From NCBI RefSeq assembly GCF_036227205.1, contig NZ_CP109442.1, positions 186,001 to 250,000 of the forward strand: 64,000 bases of DNA, in the 5' to 3' direction. Below are positions 32,769-42,900 of the stretch, piece after piece; the stretch's first letter is position 1; every line of letters begins with the position of its first letter. The position numbers and the translations under genes were made by a program. The notes beneath the pieces are model-generated. The model ran no database searches and had not been told where the DNA came from. It was given only the letters and a program-made list of their open reading frames with translations. The stretch is from Amycolatopsis sp. NBC_01480. Lineage in GTDB: Bacteria > Actinomycetota > Actinomycetes > Mycobacteriales > Pseudonocardiaceae.

Positions 32769-33632
32769 TCAGGCAGTCCGCGAGACGTGCCGGGGACCTT
32801 CGGCGAACGTGTTGCGAAGGCGGCCGATGCCGGAGATCCACGTCTCGAGGACGTCGCCGGGCGCGAGGTAACGCCGCGGTGCCCGGGAATGCCCCACGCC
32901 GGACGGCGTACCGGTGAAGATGAGGTCGCCGGGGACCAGCGGGAGGATCGCGGAGAGCCGCTCGACGAGGGAGGCGACCGGGAAGATGAGGTCGCCGGTG
33001 CGGGCGCGCTGGACGACCTCGCCGTTGACGCTGCAGCCGATCTCCAGATCGTCGCGATCGGTGAGCTCGCCGGGTGTGACGATCTCGGGTCCGATGGGGC
33101 CGAAGCCCGGGAAGGACTTGCCGATGCTGAACTGGGGCGGGACGCCGACGAGCTGACGAGTCCGTTCGGACAGGTCCTGCCCGACCGTGACACCCGCGAC
33201 GTGGTCCCAGGCCCGGGCCGCCTCGACGTGGACCGCCCGCCGGCCGATGACGACCACCAGTTCCGCCTCCCAGTCCACTGTGGACGTCGGTAGCCGCACC
33301 TCGTCGTTCGGGCCCGCCAGTGAAGTCGGGAACTTGGTGAACACGGCCGGTTCGGGCGGCAGCGGCAGTCCTCCCTCGGCGGCGTGGTCGGCGTAGTTCA
33401 TCCCGATCGCGAACACCTGTGAGGGGCGCGGCACGGGCGCCCTGAGACGGCTCGGGTCGCCGGGCTCGGCTCGGGGCCCGCGAAGCTCGCCCGCCCAGGC
33501 GATGAACTCGTCCCAGCGGGAGAACACGGCCTGCGGGTCCGCGGAGAACCGTCCGTCGCTGGCGACCTCGACGTCGGTGACGCCGTCCGGGTACTTGAGC
33601 ACGAGCCGGCCGTCAAGATTGGTGATACGCAT
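32769..33632 (-). CDS. Fumarylacetoacetate-hydrolase family protein (second copy)
   Basis: A 287-residue FAH-fold enzyme of the 2-hydroxyhepta-diene-dioate isomerase / acylpyruvase group: VFAIGMNYADHA, VDWEAELVVVIGRRA (metal-binding acidic residues), GQDLSERTRQ, SIGKSFPGFGPIGPEIVT and IFTGTPSGVG. It probably acts just after ring cleavage. ATG 33632 follows AAGGGAAG. The gene is paired with the dioxygenase (17-base gap). Confidence 0.9.
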   Translation of the reverse strand: MRITNLDGRLVLKYPDGVTDVEVASDGRFSADPQAVFSRWDEFIAWAGELRGPRAEPGDPSRLRAPVPRPSQVFAIGMNYADHAAEGGLPLPPEPAVFTKFPTSLAGPNDEVRLPTSTVDWEAELVVVIGRRAVHVEAARAWDHVAGVTVGQDLSERTRQLVGVPPQFSIGKSFPGFGPIGPEIVTPGELTDRDDLEIGCSVNGEVVQRARTGDLIFPVASLVERLSAILPLVPGDLIFTGTPSGVGHSRAPRRYLAPGDVLETWISGIGRLRNTFAEGPRHVSRTA

Positions 33633-33661
33633 GCGGCGCACTTCCCTTTTGCTCGATGCGG

Positions 33662-34591
33662 TCAGCAGGCGCACCGGATGGCGAACTCGTGCTCGTTCCC
33701 GCCGCCCAGGACCTGCGCGTGGGCCGCCGCATTCGTCCGGACGGCGCCGCGGATCTCGTTGTCGAGGCGGTAAACGTCCGCGACGAGGGCTTCCCAGTCC
33801 CGGTTGCCGTCCGCGGCCCACTGGAAGGGCAGCCGGTTCAGTGCCCAGTCCGGCCCGGCCTGCTCGGCGTGCTGCAGCGCGGCCTTGACGATCTCCCGTT
33901 GCTGCGCCTTCTCCCGGGGCCGGCCGGCCGTGCACCCCAGCGGGAAATCGAGGAACGAGGCACGAGGCGGCTTCAGGTAAGTGGCGTGTTTGTACAGCGT
34001 GGTGATGCTGGTGGTCGGCAGGCCCCGCCGTTCGAGCGCGCGGGCGAGCACCCCGAAGGCCACGTGGCACTGCGGGCAGAACGGCACCACCAGCACCAGG
34101 TCGACGCCCATGGCTTCGAACTCCTCGACGATCCGGGGAGCCACCTCGGTCGCCAGCTCGTCGAACTGGCTGATCGAGCCGGTCATCGACACGGCGTTGT
34201 CCGCGTACCGGCCGATGACTCCGTCTCGTTCCAGGTCGAGCATGGTGTCCCTCGGGTAGGCCACGTTGGGGTCGGCGAGGGCGAAGGCGCGGATCGGGGT
34301 CATGTGCCCGAACAGCACCTCGTCGAGGTCACGCTCCCTGGGCAGCAGCCGGTAGGACAGGTCGCTGTGCTGCCGGAGCCGCGGCTGGTCCGGGAAGTAG
34401 GCGCCGGAGGACACCAGCAGCCCGACCGTGGCCTCCCGCAACGGGACCCGCAGCGGGGTCAGGGCCGGGGAATCGAAGTCGGGCAGCGGTTCGGGCTCTA
34501 TCCCCAGCACGTTCCGGAGCAGGTCGTCCGGGTCGAACACCGGGAAACCAGGATCGGCCAAGCGGGAAGTCGTCTGATCGACGTCGGTCAC
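33662..34591 (-). CDS. GrdB-like (glycine/sarcosine/betaine reductase component B family) protein
   Basis: A 309-residue protein whose middle resembles the GrdB/PrdB reductase family: GLLVSSGAYFPDQP, MTPIRAFALADPNVAYPRD and VDLVLVVPFCPQCHVAFGVL, followed by ALERRGLPTTSI. Classical members are anaerobic selenoenzymes; this one has no in-frame TGA or other sign of selenocysteine and ends in IRCAC. First gene of the ring-cleavage operon, just downstream of duplicated element copy 2. Function in an aerobic aromatic pathway is unknown; a C-X bond-cleaving step is a guess. Confidence 0.65.
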   Translation of the reverse strand: MTDVDQTTSRLADPGFPVFDPDDLLRNVLGIEPEPLPDFDSPALTPLRVPLREATVGLLVSSGAYFPDQPRLRQHSDLSYRLLPRERDLDEVLFGHMTPIRAFALADPNVAYPRDTMLDLERDGVIGRYADNAVSMTGSISQFDELATEVAPRIVEEFEAMGVDLVLVVPFCPQCHVAFGVLARALERRGLPTTSITTLYKHATYLKPPRASFLDFPLGCTAGRPREKAQQREIVKAALQHAEQAGPDWALNRLPFQWAADGNRDWEALVADVYRLDNEIRGAVRTNAAAHAQVLGGGNEHEFAIRCAC

Positions 34592-35108
34592 GTCATCACC
34601 TCGGAAGGAGCGGCTGAATACGTTCCGGGAGGGCGGGAAATCGCACCTCGGAAAGGGACGCTATCGCCCCGTCCCGCACCGGCCGAGCCGTTGAGCGAAG
34701 CCGGAGGTGCCAGTTAACGAACCCCGGTACCAGCCCGTACCGCAGCGCCGTGTCGACTTCGGCGCTTCGTCCGAAAGGAACCGCAGCCGCCCTTGAGCGG
34801 CTTCACGCTATTTCGCAATCAGGTACATCAATTTCCCGCTGACGCTTGTTTCACGTCTCTTCGGATACGCAAATAATTCGAAAGGCCCGGAACCTCCGTA
34901 GTGCGACTCCTGCTCCACTGTGGACCGCGAGCCCCGTCCGTGTCCAAGCCCTCTTGCAGCTCCTGTGATACCCGCAGGACATCAGCGTGGTTCTTTCAGG
35001 CCTTGACGAAACAGGCGCGGTGGATGTCTCATGGATCACGCCGCCGCCACGGGCCCCGTCCGGTTTCACGATCGCGTGGAGAGCTCGTCCTCCGCGGCAA
35101 GGAGCGTC
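34592..35108. other. Intergenic region with AraC 3' remnant and promoter element copy 2
   Basis: About 517 bases between the divergent GrdB-like and secreted SMP-30 genes. It holds the promoter element copy at 34678-34752, a further decayed stretch to about 34790 that resembles the 3' end of the AraC gene at 26153, an AT-rich stretch near 34809-34880, and a TCCACTGTGGA palindrome at 34914-34924. No gene is supported; the long minus-strand frame from 36434 through here is a shadow. Confidence 0.55.
34678..34752 (-). promoter_or_regulatory. Duplicated promoter element, copy 2 (ring-cleavage operon)
   Basis: Matches 26117-26186 with a handful of substitutions and a four-base insertion. The shared minus-strand core is GCACCTCCGGCTTCG-N2-CAACG-N-CTCGGCCGGT, followed toward the gene by GATAGCG (GATAACC in copy 1). 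It lies about 90 bases before the GrdB-like start. The homology includes the last codons of the AraC gene, so this copy arose by duplication of the AraC 3' end together with its downstream promoter. Confidence 0.6.
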
Positions 35109-36152
35109 ATGCCCTCGACCCCAGGCAGTCCCTGCCTCCTGACGGCCGCCGCGGTGGCCGTCGCCCTCGGCACGTCCCTGGTGTCCCCCGCCTTCGCGAC
35201 TGCGCAGCTCACCACCCCGGACCGAGCCACCTCGTTCGACCGGCCAGGCGGCCCGTTCCCCGGCCCCCTGCCCTCCCCGACGCTGACCGCGACCAAGATC
35301 AAGGACGGGTTCAACTTCCTGGAAGGCCCCACCTGGGACGCGGCGACGCAGACGTTGCTGCTGACGAACATCCACGACGGCACCGGCCCGCACAAGGTCC
35401 AGCCGTCCGACATCCTGCGCTACACCCCGGGGGACGGCACGTTCACCACTTTCCTGTCCGGCTCGGGTAGCAACGGCCTGGCCCTGAGCCGGGACGGCAA
35501 GTCCGTCCTGGCGGCGACGCACGACCAGCGCAGCGTGTCGTCCTACGACCTGGCGACGAAACAGCGCACGACTCTCGCGGCGACCTACCAAGGCCACCTG
35601 TTCAACTCGCCGAACGACCTCACCCAGTCCGCGGACGGCACGGTGTACTTCACCGACCCCGACTTCCAGCGCGCGGACCGCCCGGACGAGATGTCGGGCT
35701 GCACCGGCGTCTACCGGATCAGCGACGGCGCCGTCTCCCTGATCGACGACACCATCCGCGAGCCCAACGGAATCGAACTGTCCCCGGACGGCAAGACCCT
35801 GTACGTGGGCGGAAACGCCACCGGCAACATCTACCGCTACCCGGTAAACCCCGACGGCAGCACCGGCCCCCGCACGGACTTCACCTCGCTGGACGGCACC
35901 GACGGCGGCACGATCGACTGCGCGGGAAACGTTTACCAAATCACTTACGGCGACGGAAAGGTGCACGTCTTCTCCCCCTCCGGTCAGACGCTGGGAACGA
36001 TCTCGGCCGGGCCTGACGCAACCAACGTGACCTTCGGCGGGGCGGATCGCCGGACGCTCTACATAACGTCTGGCGTCCCGTCCAGTGGTGGTGACAGTGG
36101 GAACTTCGGGCTCTACCGCATCCGGTTGGACGTGCCAGGCTGGCCGTACTGA
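35109..36152 (+). CDS. Secreted SMP-30-type beta-propeller protein
   Basis: A 347-residue exported protein: signal peptide SPCLLTAAAVAVALGTSLVS ending near AFA-TAQ, then an SMP-30/gluconolactonase propeller (DGFNFLEGPTWDAATQTLLL with the Glu ligand, NSPNDLTQSADGTVYFTDPD, REPNGIELSPDGKTLYVGGN). AAGGAG four to five bases before ATG 35109 favours this start over the upstream GTG at 35031. Probably an extracellular lactonase or esterase; substrate unknown. Confidence 0.83.
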   Translation: MPSTPGSPCLLTAAAVAVALGTSLVSPAFATAQLTTPDRATSFDRPGGPFPGPLPSPTLTATKIKDGFNFLEGPTWDAATQTLLLTNIHDGTGPHKVQPSDILRYTPGDGTFTTFLSGSGSNGLALSRDGKSVLAATHDQRSVSSYDLATKQRTTLAATYQGHLFNSPNDLTQSADGTVYFTDPDFQRADRPDEMSGCTGVYRISDGAVSLIDDTIREPNGIELSPDGKTLYVGGNATGNIYRYPVNPDGSTGPRTDFTSLDGTDGGTIDCAGNVYQITYGDGKVHVFSPSGQTLGTISAGPDATNVTFGGADRRTLYITSGVPSSGGDSGNFGLYRIRLDVPGWPY

Positions 36153-36194
36153 GCCAACCCCACTCCGCTGTCCGGATTCACCAGGAGATTTACG

Positions 36195-36413
36195 TTGATC
36201 GAGCAGTATGCCAAGGTGCGAATATTGACAAACCGGTTTCATGCGGATGGTGTGCGCGCAGGCGATACCGGTTACGCCATCGAATGCTATCCGAAAGGAC
36301 GCTACGAAGTGGAAATTTCCAAGTCCGATGGCGTGACGATCGCACAATTTGTTGCCGAAGAGGCCGAGCTTCAGCAAAATGATCACCGAACGCCCAAGAA
36401 AGACAGGAAGTAG
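36195..36413 (+). CDS. DUF4926 small protein, TTG start
   Basis: A 72-residue protein (MIEQYAKVRILTNRFHADGV, then GYAIECYPKGRYEVEISKSD) that matches the DUF4926 pattern, small beta-rich proteins often found as immunity-like partners of toxins. AGGAG seven bases upstream fixes the TTG start. Its GC content is clearly lower than its neighbours, suggesting transfer. No toxin gene is adjacent, so it may be an orphan. Confidence 0.7.
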   Translation: MIEQYAKVRILTNRFHADGVRAGDTGYAIECYPKGRYEVEISKSDGVTIAQFVAEEAELQQNDHRTPKKDRK

Positions 36414-36506
36414 ACGTGAGTCAAGCGATGGCATGGTTACGTTCGTGGTGACGGTGAAGCCCTGAAATTCCGCCCGCTGTTCGTCGCGCGATCGGGCTTC
36501 ACCGGC

Positions 36507-36875
36507 GTGAACGGCCGGCCGGCGAACAACCAGGAGAACTGGCCCGAGCCGGTCGAACCGGAGGATCTGGACAAAGGCGGGATCATCCAGGTCGACGACG
36601 CCGGCACCGCGCGGCGGCTCGTCAAGGAGTTACTCGACCAGGTCGAGCTCCCACTGTTCGCGAAGGCCGGGCTTCCCTGCGCCGAGATCATCGCCACCGC
36701 CACCGCCAACGCCGCCGAAAAGGTCGGCAAACGGGACAGCATGGGCACAATCGCCGTGGACTCGGCCGCCGACGCGGTCCTGCTCGACGCCGATCCACTC
36801 AGCGACATCACCCGCCTCACCGGCCCGGGCCACCGCCGGGCCGTCATCAACGCCGGGCACCTCGTCCGCCGCTGA
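36507..36875 (+). pseudogene. C-terminal remnant of an amidohydrolase
   Basis: The frame ends with GLPCAEIIATATANAAEKVG, RDSMGTIAVDSAADAVLLDA, DPLSDI and VINAGHLVRR, which is the C-terminal end of imidazolonepropionase-like metal-dependent amidohydrolases. The catalytic barrel with its HxH motif is absent, and no other frame upstream supplies it before the DUF4926 gene. It is therefore a truncated relic; the first 40 residues are unrelated. Confidence 0.6.
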
Positions 36876-36966
36876 GCGTGGTTCGTCACTGCGGGGCAAC
36901 CAACCCGTGGCCGGCGCGTCAGGCCCTCAAGAAGACGATGTGTACCGAAGTCGAGAGGGGTCTGCT

Positions 36967-38625
36967 GTGGACGGTCGTGATGGGGACCGGTTCGGGCCCG
37001 CACCCGGACGACGGCGGCCGGTTCCCCCGCCGCCTGTCCAGCGGGGTTCCGCGCGCCGGATGGGAGCGCGCCGCAGTGGCGCCGTGGTGGCCGGGGTCCT
37101 GTCGCTGCTGGTGCTGTGCCTGACCGGTTACGGCTGGACGCAGTACAACAACCTGGTCGCCGGACTGCACACCTCGGACGCGCTCGGCGGCGACACGAAA
37201 TCGGCCAACGGGGACACCAACATCCTCATCATGGGCCTGGACAGCCGGCTCGACGAGAACGGCAACGCGCTGCCGCAGGACATCTACGACGCGCTGCACG
37301 CCGGCGACCAGCAGGACGGCGGCAACAACGCCAACGTCCTGATGCTGCTGCACGTCCCCGGTGACGGCAGCAAGGCGACCTCGCTGTCCATCCCCCGGGA
37401 CGACTACGTCGACATCCCCGGCTGCCCGGACGGGCAGTGCAAGGGCAAGATCAAGCAGGCCTACGGGCTGGCGTTCGACCAGAAGGCCAAGCAGCTGGTC
37501 AACGAGGGCGGCGACAAGAGCCAGCGCGAGCAGCAGGAGCGCGAAGCCGGTCGCAAGGCCGAAATCGACACCGTGCGCCAGTTCCTCGGCGGAGTCCCGG
37601 TGGACCACTTCGCCGAAGTCACCCTTGTCGCGTTCTTCCAGATCGCGCAGGTCGTGCAGCCGGTAACCGTTTGCCTCAACGAAGACACCCAGGACAGCTA
37701 CTCCGGCGCCGACTTCCACCAGGGCCGGCAGCAGATCAACGCCGCGCAGGCGGTGGCGTTCGTGCGCCAGCGCCGCGATGTGGTCCACCCGCAGCTGAAC
37801 TTCACCGACCTGGACCGCGAGGTCCGCCAGCAGGCCTTCATCTCTTCCCTGGCCTATCAGCTGAAGCAGGGCGGGGTGTTCACCAATCCGTCGCAGTTGC
37901 AAGGCATCCTGAACGTCGCCAAGCAGAACATGGCCGTCGACGCCGGTCTGGACCTGATGTCGTTCGCCGGCCAGGCCGCGAACCTGACCGGCGGCAACAT
38001 CAGCTTCGTCACGCTCCCGATCGTCAAGTTCGGCAAGAACACCTCCGGCGAAGACGTCAACATCGTCGACGTCGCCCAGGTGCAGGGCGTGGTCCGGCAG
38101 CTGATCGGCGGCACCGCACCCGCCCCGCCGTCGTCGTCCGCGCCGTCGAGTGCCGGCAGCGGTGCCCAGGCGGGGCAGGCGACCGTGGACGTCGTCAACG
38201 GCACCAGCCGCACCGGCCTGGCCTCCACCGTCTCCCACGCGTTGGCCGCCAAGGGATACGCCGCCGGCACCACCTCCACCGACCCGCGCCACGTCAGCCG
38301 GACGGTGGTCTACTACGGCAGCGGCGGCAGCACATCCGCGTCGGCGGTGGCCAAGCTGCTGGGCGGCGTCACCACCGAGCACGACTCCACCGTGCCGTCC
38401 GGGCACGTCCGGGTGGTCATCGGCACCGCGTTCACCATGCCGTCCGCACTGGCCGCAGCCGGTGGGGGCACCTCCGGCGGCCAGCCGTCGGCCCCGCCCG
38501 CTTCCGGTGGGGGCGCCTCCGGCAGCCAGCCGTCGGCCCCGCCCACTTCCGGTGCTGCCGGAGCACCGGACAGTTCGGCCCCACCCAACGGCCTGTCCGG
38601 CGGCGGCATTCCCTGCGTCAAGTAG
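36967..38625 (+). CDS. LytR-CpsA-Psr (LCP) family cell-wall glycopolymer ligase
   Basis: A 552-residue membrane protein that should attach polymers to peptidoglycan. After about 35 cytoplasmic residues there is one membrane helix (SGAVVAGVLSLLVLCLTGYG), an LCP domain (DTNILIMGLDSR, NVLMLLHVP, SLSIPRDDYVDIPG, HFAEVTLVAFFQI, FVRQRRDV), a LytR_C domain (VDVVNGTSRTGLASTVSHAL) and a Pro/Ser/Gly tail with two near-identical SGGQPSAPP / SGSQPSAPP repeats. GAGAGGGG six bases before GTG 36967 favours this start over GTG 36907. Confidence 0.88.
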   Translation: MDGRDGDRFGPAPGRRRPVPPPPVQRGSARRMGARRSGAVVAGVLSLLVLCLTGYGWTQYNNLVAGLHTSDALGGDTKSANGDTNILIMGLDSRLDENGNALPQDIYDALHAGDQQDGGNNANVLMLLHVPGDGSKATSLSIPRDDYVDIPGCPDGQCKGKIKQAYGLAFDQKAKQLVNEGGDKSQREQQEREAGRKAEIDTVRQFLGGVPVDHFAEVTLVAFFQIAQVVQPVTVCLNEDTQDSYSGADFHQGRQQINAAQAVAFVRQRRDVVHPQLNFTDLDREVRQQAFISSLAYQLKQGGVFTNPSQLQGILNVAKQNMAVDAGLDLMSFAGQAANLTGGNISFVTLPIVKFGKNTSGEDVNIVDVAQVQGVVRQLIGGTAPAPPSSSAPSSAGSGAQAGQATVDVVNGTSRTGLASTVSHALAAKGYAAGTTSTDPRHVSRTVVYYGSGGSTSASAVAKLLGGVTTEHDSTVPSGHVRVVIGTAFTMPSALAAAGGGTSGGQPSAPPASGGGASGSQPSAPPTSGAAGAPDSSAPPNGLSGGGIPCVK

Positions 38626-38741
38626 ACCCGGCGGACTCCGCCGTCCGCTCGACGCTGGCCACACATTGGCTCCGTAGCGATAGCCATTCTGGGACCAGTC
38701 ACGGAAGCACCGGTCCCCTGTCATTGCGGTACCGTCCGGCA

Positions 38742-39791
38742 ATGGCCGACGCGCCGAAGGAGACCGGCCGCCGGGGTCCCGCGCCCACCGGGCGGCCGAC
38801 GATGCGTGATGTCGCGATGGCGGCATCGGTGAGCGTGAAGACCGTCTCCCGGGTGGTGCACAACTACCCGTTCATCAGCGACGACGTCCGCGGGCGGGTC
38901 CAAGCCGAGATCCGCCGCCTCGGGTTCCGGCCCAACGGGTACGCCGTGGGCCTGCGGCGGACCGACCGGATCGGCGGTGGTATCGGCGTGCTCGCCGCGG
39001 ACCTTGCCGACCCGTTCTACGCGGCGATGGTCAGCGCCGTCGAAGAAGTCAGCACCGGGCGGTCGTTCACCACGCTCGTGGCCGGTTCAGGCGAGGATCC
39101 CGCCCGTGAACGCGCGCTGCTGACCTCCTTCGTCGAACGCCGGCTCGACGGGCTCGTGGTCGTTTCGGCCGACCGCGTGCACGACCACCTGCGCCCCTAC
39201 CTCGATGCCGGGACCCGGATCGTGTTCGCCGACCGGCCACCGCGACGGCTGCCGGTGGACTGCGTCCTCGCCGGGCACGCGGACGGAGCCGCGCAGGCAG
39301 TGCGGCACCTGCTCGGGCAGGGCCACACGAGCATCGCCTACGTGGGGCACTCCCCCGCGGTTCACACGGCGGCCGAACGGCTGCGGGGCTTCCGCGCCGA
39401 ACTGGGTGAGGCCGGGCACGAGCCGCACTCCGTCCACACCGACGCGATCGACTCGTCGGCGGCGTTCCGGGTGACCGCCGGACTGCTCGCCGCCGGCACC
39501 GCCCCGACCGCGATCTTCGCCGACAATCCCCGGATCGTCGGCGGCGTGGCGCGGGCCATCGCGGCGTCCCGCGCGCCGGGGACGGCCTTGGTCGCCTTCG
39601 ACGACTCCGAGCTCGCCGAAGCCCTGGGCGTGACGGTGGTCGCCCAGGATGTCCGGGAGCTGGGCGGCCAAGCCGCGAGGTTGTTGTTCGCGCGTCTCGA
39701 CGGCGAACGATCACGCCCGCGGCGAGTTGTCCTGCCGACCACGCTCATCCCCCGCGGCTCGGGGGAAGGTCTCGGCACAACCCTGCGCTGA
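38742..39791 (+). CDS. LacI-family regulator
   Basis: A 349-residue repressor with the LacI N-terminal helix-turn-helix (TMRDVAMAASVSVKTVSRVV), hinge and sugar-binding periplasmic-like domain (GVLAADLADPFYAAMVSAVE, FADRPPRRLPVDCVLAGHAD, VALVAFDDSELAE-like segment near the end). It precedes the GH92 gene by 170 bases, and two palindromic operators lie in that gap, so it most likely represses the extracellular glycosidase operon. Confidence 0.9.
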   Translation: MADAPKETGRRGPAPTGRPTMRDVAMAASVSVKTVSRVVHNYPFISDDVRGRVQAEIRRLGFRPNGYAVGLRRTDRIGGGIGVLAADLADPFYAAMVSAVEEVSTGRSFTTLVAGSGEDPARERALLTSFVERRLDGLVVVSADRVHDHLRPYLDAGTRIVFADRPPRRLPVDCVLAGHADGAAQAVRHLLGQGHTSIAYVGHSPAVHTAAERLRGFRAELGEAGHEPHSVHTDAIDSSAAFRVTAGLLAAGTAPTAIFADNPRIVGGVARAIAASRAPGTALVAFDDSELAEALGVTVVAQDVRELGGQAARLLFARLDGERSRPRRVVLPTTLIPRGSGEGLGTTLR

Positions 39792-39858
39792 CCCGGTCTC
39801 CCAGGCCGGTCCGGCGACCTGCCCGAAGCGCTGTTGACCAGGTTTCTGTCCTGTTCAG

Positions 39859-39873
39859 AGCGTTGACAACGCT
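39859..39873. promoter_or_regulatory. LacI-type operator O1
   Basis: AGCGTTGACAACGCT has perfect six-base arms around a three-base centre, about 90 bases before the GH92 start and downstream of the LacI gene. Position and TTGACAACG core fit LacI-family operators of actinomycetes. Confidence 0.55.
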
Positions 39874-39901
39874 GACAAGCGCAGCCGACACTTAGCGCCG
39901 C

Positions 39902-39915
39902 TGCCAACGTTGTCA
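39902..39915. promoter_or_regulatory. LacI-type operator O2
   Basis: TGCCAACGTTGTCA is a palindrome with one mismatch around the central CG step, about 45 bases before the GH92 GTG. With O1 it gives two sites 43 bases apart, suitable for cooperative binding by the adjacent LacI regulator. Confidence 0.55.
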
Positions 39916-39960
39916 ATCCAGCGGGCCGACCTGCCCGGCTGATCCACGAGGGAGCCCGCC

Positions 39961-42900
39961 GTGGCCGTTGTCCCCCACCGACTGCTGGCTGCCGCCACCG
40001 CGGCCGTGGTCGTCTCGAGCCTGCTCGCCGCGACGCCGGCCGGCGCGGCCGTCTCCGCCTTCCGGTCCTCGTTCGAGACCGGAGATCCCGCGTTGTCCTG
40101 GGAAAGCACTCCCGAACCGGGCGCGCACGACGTGGTCCCGGGCGCGGCTCTGCCGGCGGCGGCCGCGCCGGCCGCGGTGAGCGGTGACGGGACCGCACCC
40201 GGATCCGCGGTCGACCGCGACCCCGCCACCAGCTGGCAGGTTCCCGCCACCCGCGGCACCTTGACCTTGGCGCTCGGCACCACGACGGCGGTCGTCACCT
40301 ACACCCTGACCTCCGCCGGGGACGCCCCGGCGCGCGACCCGAAGACCTGGACCCTGCAGGGCTCGGCCGACGGGACCCGCTGGCAGACCGTCGACGACCG
40401 GCGCGACCAGGACTTCACCCAGCGCGGCCAGACCCGGGTGTTCGCCGTCGCGCGCCCCGGGGCCTACCGGCACTACCGGCTCGCCGTGACCGCGAACCAC
40501 GGCGACGCGCATCTCCAGCTGGCCGAAATCGCGCTGGGTGGCCAGGGCGGCGCCCCCGGGATGACCGCGGAAGTCGGTGACGGTCCCGCGGCCGGCCCGA
40601 CCGTCAAACCACACCAGGGTTTCAGCGGCACACACTCCCTGCACTACGAGGGCTGGCAGACCGGCGCCCGCGGGACCGTCACCGACCGGCTCTACGACGT
40701 CCGGGTGCCGGTGGGACGCACCACGCGGCTGTCGTACGTGATCTTCCCCGAGTTCACCGGGAACGACACCACCTACCCGAGCACCTACGCCGCGGTGGAC
40801 CTGCAGTTCACCGACGGCTCGAAGCTCAGCGGCCTGCCCGTCACCGACCAGAACGGCGTCCGGCTCACCGCGCCGGCCCAGGGGGCGGCGCAGACTCTCC
40901 ACGCCGGACAGTGGAACCAGGTCACCGCCGACCTCGGCGCCTTCGCGGCCGGCAAGACCGTCGCCCGGATCCAGCTCACCTGGACCGGGCCGGGCGACCG
41001 GGCCCACTTCGCCGGCTGGGTCGACGACATCGCCATCGCGGACGGGCCGGCCGGGTCGTGCGCCGACCGGCACGTCACCGAGTGCGCCGTGACCACCCGC
41101 GGCACCAACTCCTCCGGCGACTACTCCCGCGGCGCCACCATCCCGGCCACCTCGCTACCGCACGGCTTCAACTTCTGGACGCCGATGACCGACGCGTCCT
41201 CCACCGGCACCCTCTACCAGTACTCCCGCGACAACACCCCGGCCGGGCGCCCCGCTCTGCAAGCCTTCTCCGTCAGCCACGAGCCGAGCCCCTGGGTCGG
41301 CGACCACCAGACGTTCCAGGTCATGCCGTCCACTTCGGACACTCCCGGAACCGCCGACCGCGCGAAGCGGGCCCTCACCTTCGGCCACGACCACGAATCC
41401 GCGCGTCCCGACCGGTACGGCGTCACCTTCGACAACGGCCTGAGCACCGAGATGACGCCGACCGACCACGCCGCCGTCTTCCGGTTCCGCTTCCCCGCCG
41501 GGGGCGACAGCCTCATCTTCGACAACGTCGACGGCCGCTCCGGCGTCACCGTCGACCGCGCGGCCGGGGTGGTCACCGGGTTCTCCGACGTCAGCGGCTT
41601 CTGGGGCGCACCACGGATGTTCGTCTACGCCACCTTCGACCGGCCGATGACCGCGTCCGGCTCACTGACCGGCGGCGGTGGCCCTGCGGCCTACGCGGGC
41701 TTCGGGCTCGGCGCCGACCGCACCCTGACCATGCGGATCGCGACGTCGTTCCTCAGCGTCGACCAGGCCAAGCACAACCTGGAGCTGGAGGTCGGCGCCC
41801 GCGGCTTCGACCAGGTCCGCGCCGACGCCCAGCGGACGTGGGACCGGCAGCTCGGCGTGATCACCGTCGACGGCGCGACCGAGGACCAGCTGACCACGCT
41901 CTACTCGAGCCTCTACCGCCTCAACCTGTACCCGAACGAGCTGGCCGAGAACACCGGCGACGCACAACGGCCCGACTACCGTTACGCCAGCCCGTATTCC
42001 GGCAGCGCCGGGCCGAACACACCGACCACGACGGGGTCCACGATCAAGAACGGGCGGCCGTACGCCAACGAAGGGTTCTGGGACACCTACCGCAGCGCGT
42101 GGTCGCTGGACTCGCTGCTCTACCCGAGCCTGACCGGGCAGATGATCGACGGGTTCGTGCAGCAGTACCGCGACGGTGGCTGGGTCGGCCAGTGGACCGC
42201 GCCCGGCTACCTCGGCTTCAGCGGCACCAGCTCCGACGTCGCCATCGCCGACGCCTACCTGCGCGGCGTCACGAACTTCGACGTCGCCTCGGCCTACGAA
42301 GCCGCGGTGAAGGACGCGATGGTGCCCTCGTCCGGGCTGACCGGCCGCCCGGACGTGCAGCACACGACGTTCCTCGGCTACACACCGTCCGAAACGGGCT
42401 CGAGCGCGTCGGCGTCGCTGGAAGACTGGATCGCCGACTACGGCATCGCGCAGATGTCGCTGAAGCTCTACCACACCGCCAAGCCAAGCGATCCCCGGCG
42501 CGACGAGTACCTGACCAACTACCACTACTTCCTCGACCGCTCCTCCGGCTACGCGAAGATCTTCGAACCCCAGACCGGCTTCTTCCAGCCCAAGAACACC
42601 GCCGGTGAGTGGGCCCACGCGCCCGGGACGTACAACCCGCTCGACTGGAACGCCGGCGACTACACCGAAGGCGACGGCTGGACGTACGCGTTCTCCGTCC
42701 CGCAGGACGGCGCCGGCCTGGCCGGCCTCTACGGCGGCCGTGCGGGACTCGCGAAGAAGCTCGACCAGTTCTTCGCCACGCCGGAAACCGCGCAGTACGG
42801 CGGCGGCTGGGGCGGGCCCTACCACGAGATGTTCGAGTCCCGTGACGACCGGTTCGGCCAGTGGGCCTACAACGACCAGCCCGCCATGCACGTGCCTTAC

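Noticed and set aside
33662..34591. Selenoprotein readthrough in the GrdB-like gene
   Set aside because: No internal TGA in frame and no SECIS-like hairpin was noticed; Cys occupies the visible redox positions.
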